A DNA stretch of 43,526 nucleotides. Source: Rhodoblastus acidophilus. GTDB lineage: Bacteria; Pseudomonadota; Alphaproteobacteria; Rhizobiales; Beijerinckiaceae. Every line of letters starts with the position of its first letter. The first letter of the stretch is position 1. This document shows, one piece after another, positions 40,735 to 43,526 of this stretch. The position numbers and the translations under genes were made by a program. Location: positions 1 through 43,526 of the forward strand of contig NZ_JAOQNX010000038.1 in NCBI RefSeq assembly GCF_025961575.1. Direction: 5' to 3'. Under the pieces are notes generated by a model. The model did not search any database and was not told the DNA's origin. It saw nothing but the letters and a program-made list of their open reading frames with translations.

Positions 40735-41771
40735 GGCGAGGGATTGCCGCGCAATTGGTGGATGGCGTCGATCTCCCGCAAAATCTCCGGCGGCAGGGCG
40801 TGCGGCGCATCGAGAATGATTTTTAGCTGCTCCAGCGTGGTCGCGCCGATAATGTTGGCGGTGACGAAGGGCCGCGAGGTCACAAAGGCGATCGCCAGAT
40901 GCACGGGGTGCAGCCCAAATCTCTTGGCCAGCGCCAGATAATCCTCGATGGCCGCGTCCACGCCCGGTTTCTGGTAGCGCTGGCCCCGATCGAACAAGGT
41001 GCTGCGCGCGCCCGGCGGCCGGGCGCCATGCAGATATTTGCCGGTGAGAAAACCCTGGGCGAGCGGCGAATAGGCCAGCAGCCCCACCTGTTCGCGGAAG
41101 GCGAATTCGGCGAGGCCGATTTCGAAGGTGCGGTTGAGCAGATGATAGGCGTTCTGGATGGACGCCGGACGCGGGCCGCCCTGCGCCGCCACGCGCAAGA
41201 ACTGCGACAGCCCCCAGGGCGTCTCGTTGGACAGGCCAAAATGGCGAATCTTTCCCTGGTCGACCAGGTCCTGCAGGGCGCCGGCGGTTTCCTCGAAGCT
41301 GACGCCATCGGGTCCGCCGCGATCCTCATAGGCGTTGGAAAGCCCGTCGAACAGCACCATGGGCCGGTCGGGCCAGTGCAGCTGATAGAGGTCGATATAA
41401 TCGGTCTGCAACCGCTTCAGCGAGCGCTCGACGGCATAAAAAATGTTCTTGCGGTCAAGCCGGGCCTCTTCGCCGCCGCGAAACCAGGGCATGGCGGTGC
41501 GGCCGACGATCTTGCTGGCGAGCACGATTTTTTCCCGCGCGCCCCTTTCGCGCAACCATTCGCCAATGATCGTTTCTGTCGCGCCATGCGTCTCCGCGCG
41601 GGGCGGGATGGAATACAATTCGGCTGTATCGAAGAAATTGACGCCATGGGCGACGGCGTAATCCATCTGGGCGAAGGCGTCGGCGCGGTCGGTCTGCTGG
41701 CCATAGGTCATCGTGCCCAGGCAGATTTCCGACACGTTGAGGCCGGTGCGGCCGAGCGGGCGGGTGTGCAT
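40731..41771 (-). CDS. Aldo/keto reductase (Tas/YajO type)
   Basis: 346 residues from ATG 41771; the frame continues upstream into the next gene without a start of the right kind. The family text is complete: MHTRPLGRTGLNVSEICLGT, catalytic Asp/Tyr in FFDTAELYSIPPRAETHGAT, Lys in VLASKIVGR and His in DLYQLHWPDRPM. The NADPH-binding end has IIGATTLEQLKIILDA. It reduces carbonyl compounds with NADPH; the substrate is unknown. Its start lies two bases after the stop of the deoxyribosyltransferase-like gene, so the two form an operon. Confidence 0.93.
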   Translation of the reverse strand: MHTRPLGRTGLNVSEICLGTMTYGQQTDRADAFAQMDYAVAHGVNFFDTAELYSIPPRAETHGATETIIGEWLRERGAREKIVLASKIVGRTAMPWFRGGEEARLDRKNIFYAVERSLKRLQTDYIDLYQLHWPDRPMVLFDGLSNAYEDRGGPDGVSFEETAGALQDLVDQGKIRHFGLSNETPWGLSQFLRVAAQGGPRPASIQNAYHLLNRTFEIGLAEFAFREQVGLLAYSPLAQGFLTGKYLHGARPPGARSTLFDRGQRYQKPGVDAAIEDYLALAKRFGLHPVHLAIAFVTSRPFVTANIIGATTLEQLKIILDAPHALPPEILREIDAIHQLRGNPSP

Positions 41772-41773
41772 GA

Positions 41774-42325
41774 TCAAAGTCCGAAGTGAATCACGGCCTG
41801 GCGCAGGCAGGCGGTGAACAGGGTGAGATCGCCGAGCGGCAGTTTGGTTTCCGCGCGCAGCACGGATCGGCCTTGGCTCTTGAGCGCGCAATCGAGCATG
41901 AGATTGTCGGCATTGCCGAAATTCTCGATCTCGAAGCCGTGGGCGTCGCACAGCCCGCCTTCCGGCGTGTGATGCGCGCCAAAGGCCGCGCTGGCCCGGC
42001 CGCAAAAATCGACGGGATCGCCGCTATAGGCGAACACCGGCTTTGCCTGCGCCACAAACACGCCAAGCTCGAAGGCCGTCCCCGCATCGGCGCCGATGCC
42101 GCGAAATGGCGACAGGTTGAAGATCGCGGCGTCGGCCTGCTCGATCAAGGCGAGATTGGCGGCATAGATGCGCGCGTCACGGTTTTCCCCTTCGACAATC
42201 TCGTTGTCGAGCGGGTAAAGCCCGATGAAGCCGAATTCCGCGCACAGGGCTTTCTTGCGCAAGCCGACCTCGATGGCGTCGGGGAGAAACACTTCGGGAC
42301 CGGCGAGATAGAGGGCGCGAGGCAT
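41774..42325 (-). CDS. Nucleoside 2-deoxyribosyltransferase family protein
   Basis: 183 residues. The start RALYLAGPEVFLPDA is the first strand and substrate loop of the family. YPLDNEIVEG and AANLALIEQADAAIFNLSPF follow, then the catalytic Glu in FRGIGADAGTAFELGVFVAQ and PVFAYSGDP. The usual family length is 140-190. Known members exchange bases between deoxynucleosides; more distant members hydrolyse 5-hydroxymethyl-dCMP or other nucleotides. The last 30 residues (ETKLPLGDLTLFTACLRQAV) are less usual. It is followed directly by the aldo/keto reductase. Confidence 0.88.
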   Translation of the reverse strand: MPRALYLAGPEVFLPDAIEVGLRKKALCAEFGFIGLYPLDNEIVEGENRDARIYAANLALIEQADAAIFNLSPFRGIGADAGTAFELGVFVAQAKPVFAYSGDPVDFCGRASAAFGAHHTPEGGLCDAHGFEIENFGNADNLMLDCALKSQGRSVLRAETKLPLGDLTLFTACLRQAVIHFGL

Positions 42326-42467
42326 GGACCGTCCTTGAATGACCGCGTCAGTCTAACCGATCTCAAGGCCCCGCTCACGCCAAAACCGCCGCAAACAGTC
42401 GCTTGCAGCGGGTCCGCATTGCCCGCGCGCGCCGCCGCGCCTAGATTCGCGCGAAAAGGAGATGCAC

Positions 42468-43436
42468 ATGGTCAAGGCGATCCGCATTCACGAAACCGGT
42501 GGCCCCGAAGTGCTGCGCTATGAAGAGGTGGAGCTGCCGCCGCCGGGCCCCGGCGAAGCGCAGGTGCGCCAGCATGCGGTGGGCGTGAATTTCATCGACG
42601 TCTATTTCCGGACCGGCCTTTATCCCGCGCCGACGCCGTTCACGCCGGGCAATGAAGGCGCCGGCGAGATCGTCGCGGTCGGCCCCGGCGTCGAAAATTT
42701 TAGAATCGGCGACCGCGTCGCTTATGCCGGCACGATCGGCGCCTATGCGCAGACGCGCAACATCGAAACCAAATTCCTGGCGCCCCTGCCGGCGGAAGTT
42801 TCCTATGAGACCGCCGCCGCCATGATGCTCAAGGGGCTGACCGCCGAATATCTGCTGTTCCGCTCCTACAAGGTGCAAAAGGGCGATGTGATTCTCGTCC
42901 ATGCGGCGGCGGGCGGCGTCGGCCTGATCCTGTGCCAATGGGCGAAAGCTTTGGGCGCCAGGGTCATCGGCACGGTGGGGAGCGAGGACAAGGCGAAGCT
43001 CGCCCGCGAAGCCGGCGCCGATGACGTCATCCTCTACCGCCACGAGGATTTTGCCGCGCGAGTGAAGGAAATGACCGGCGGCGCGCTGTGCCACGCGGTT
43101 TACGACGGCGTGGGCAAAGACACGTTCCCGGGATCGCTCGACTGCCTGCGTCCCTTCGGAACTTTTGTGAGTTTCGGCAATGCCTCCGGCCCGGTGCCGC
43201 CGTTCAACCTCGGCCTGCTCTCGCCAAAGGCCCTGTTTGTGACTCGCCCGTCCCTGTTCGCCTTCATCGCCGAGGAGACGCGGATGCGCGAGATGGCGGC
43301 GCGGCTGTTTGAGGTGGTGGCCTCCGGCGCCGTCAAAATCCCGGTCCATTCGGCGCGGCCGCTGTCGGAAGCGGCGGAGGTCCACCGCGCCCTGGAGGGT
43401 CGCGCCACCACCGGCGCGACCGTGCTGATCCCTTAG
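42468..43436 (+). CDS. NADPH:quinone oxidoreductase (zeta-crystallin type)
   Basis: 322 residues from ATG 42468, six bases after AAGGAG; the ATG at 42462 touches that site and is unlikely. MDR family without zinc ligands: KAIRIHETGGPEVLRYEEVE, VGVNFIDVYFRTGLYPAP, PGNEGAGEIVAVGPGV, the NADPH loop HAAAGGVGLILCQWAKALG and a closing ALEGRATTGATVLIP. QorA-type enzymes reduce quinones and protect against their toxicity. It is a single gene, divergent from the deoxyribosyltransferase operon. The 90 bases after it hold nothing recognisable. Confidence 0.94.
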   Translation: MVKAIRIHETGGPEVLRYEEVELPPPGPGEAQVRQHAVGVNFIDVYFRTGLYPAPTPFTPGNEGAGEIVAVGPGVENFRIGDRVAYAGTIGAYAQTRNIETKFLAPLPAEVSYETAAAMMLKGLTAEYLLFRSYKVQKGDVILVHAAAGGVGLILCQWAKALGARVIGTVGSEDKAKLAREAGADDVILYRHEDFAARVKEMTGGALCHAVYDGVGKDTFPGSLDCLRPFGTFVSFGNASGPVPPFNLGLLSPKALFVTRPSLFAFIAEETRMREMAARLFEVVASGAVKIPVHSARPLSEAAEVHRALEGRATTGATVLIP

Positions 43437-43526
43437 AGCGCGTTCGGCGGCTTCAGATTCAATGGGGGATTCCCAACTGGCTTGAACAATGCGATTCTTT
43501 CTTCGTGATTGCGAGGGAGGAATCCC

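Overview
The window is chromosomal DNA of a G+C-rich alphaproteobacterium, most likely of the order Hyphomicrobiales (Rhizobiales). The evidence is a MucR/Ros zinc-finger regulator, a PodJ-like polarity factor with C-terminal Sel1 repeats, DUF1491, DUF2336 and DUF1214/DUF1254 proteins, a FeuP/FeuQ-like two-component pair, and two Omp25-type barrels whose mature proteins begin with an AADLP motif. The family cannot be decided from this window. No rRNA, tRNA, integrase, transposase, phage gene or CRISPR array was seen.

Layout. 1-1.6 kb: the end of an amidohydrolase, a DsbA-fold oxidoreductase and a MerR regulator. 1.8-6.2 kb: a large PodJ-like coiled-coil/Sel1 protein with a possible CtrA half-site pair upstream. 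6.2-11.4 kb: Fe superoxide dismutase, a membrane-anchored unknown, an intergenic palindrome, oligopeptidase B and mucR. 11.7-13.7 kb: a tightly overlapping operon of a sensor-less histidine kinase, a membrane-anchored peptidoglycan-binding protein and DUF1491. 13.7-18.8 kb: envelope and hypothetical proteins (Gly-rich exported protein, AI-2E-type permease, DUF2336, a 71-aa protein, the DUF1254/DUF1214 pair). 18.9-21.5 kb: a periplasmic Pro/Gly-rich protein followed by an OmpR-type regulator and its kinase. 21.7-25.5 kb: a lipoprotein, a Gly-rich exported protein, a PPK2-type polyphosphate kinase with a zinc alcohol dehydrogenase, DUF1772, and a 59-aa orphan behind a good sigma-54 promoter match.

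25.5-28.4 kb is the only stretch with clearly foreign composition: three overlapping genes encoding exported proteins (a papain-like/NlpC-P60-like hydrolase, a caspase-fold peptidase, and a protein with what look like two small repeated domains). This is the best candidate for an undescribed system. 28.5-32.3 kb: an archaeal/eukaryal-type prolyl-tRNA synthetase and a phosphate operon (Pho box, DUF47, PiT permease, Nudix). 32.7-39.4 kb: three highly expressed outer-membrane barrels interleaved with rimO, a MoxR ATPase and a CoxE-like VWA protein. 39.5-43.5 kb: small metabolic genes (acetoacetate decarboxylase family, cytochrome c, aldo/keto reductase, nucleoside deoxyribosyltransferase family, quinone oxidoreductase).

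Working links suggested by the layout are: phosphate uptake under PhoB control; an envelope-sensing kinase module with a peptidoglycan-binding partner; a FeuN/FeuP/FeuQ-like envelope signalling unit; and an exported caspase/amidase cassette of unknown purpose.
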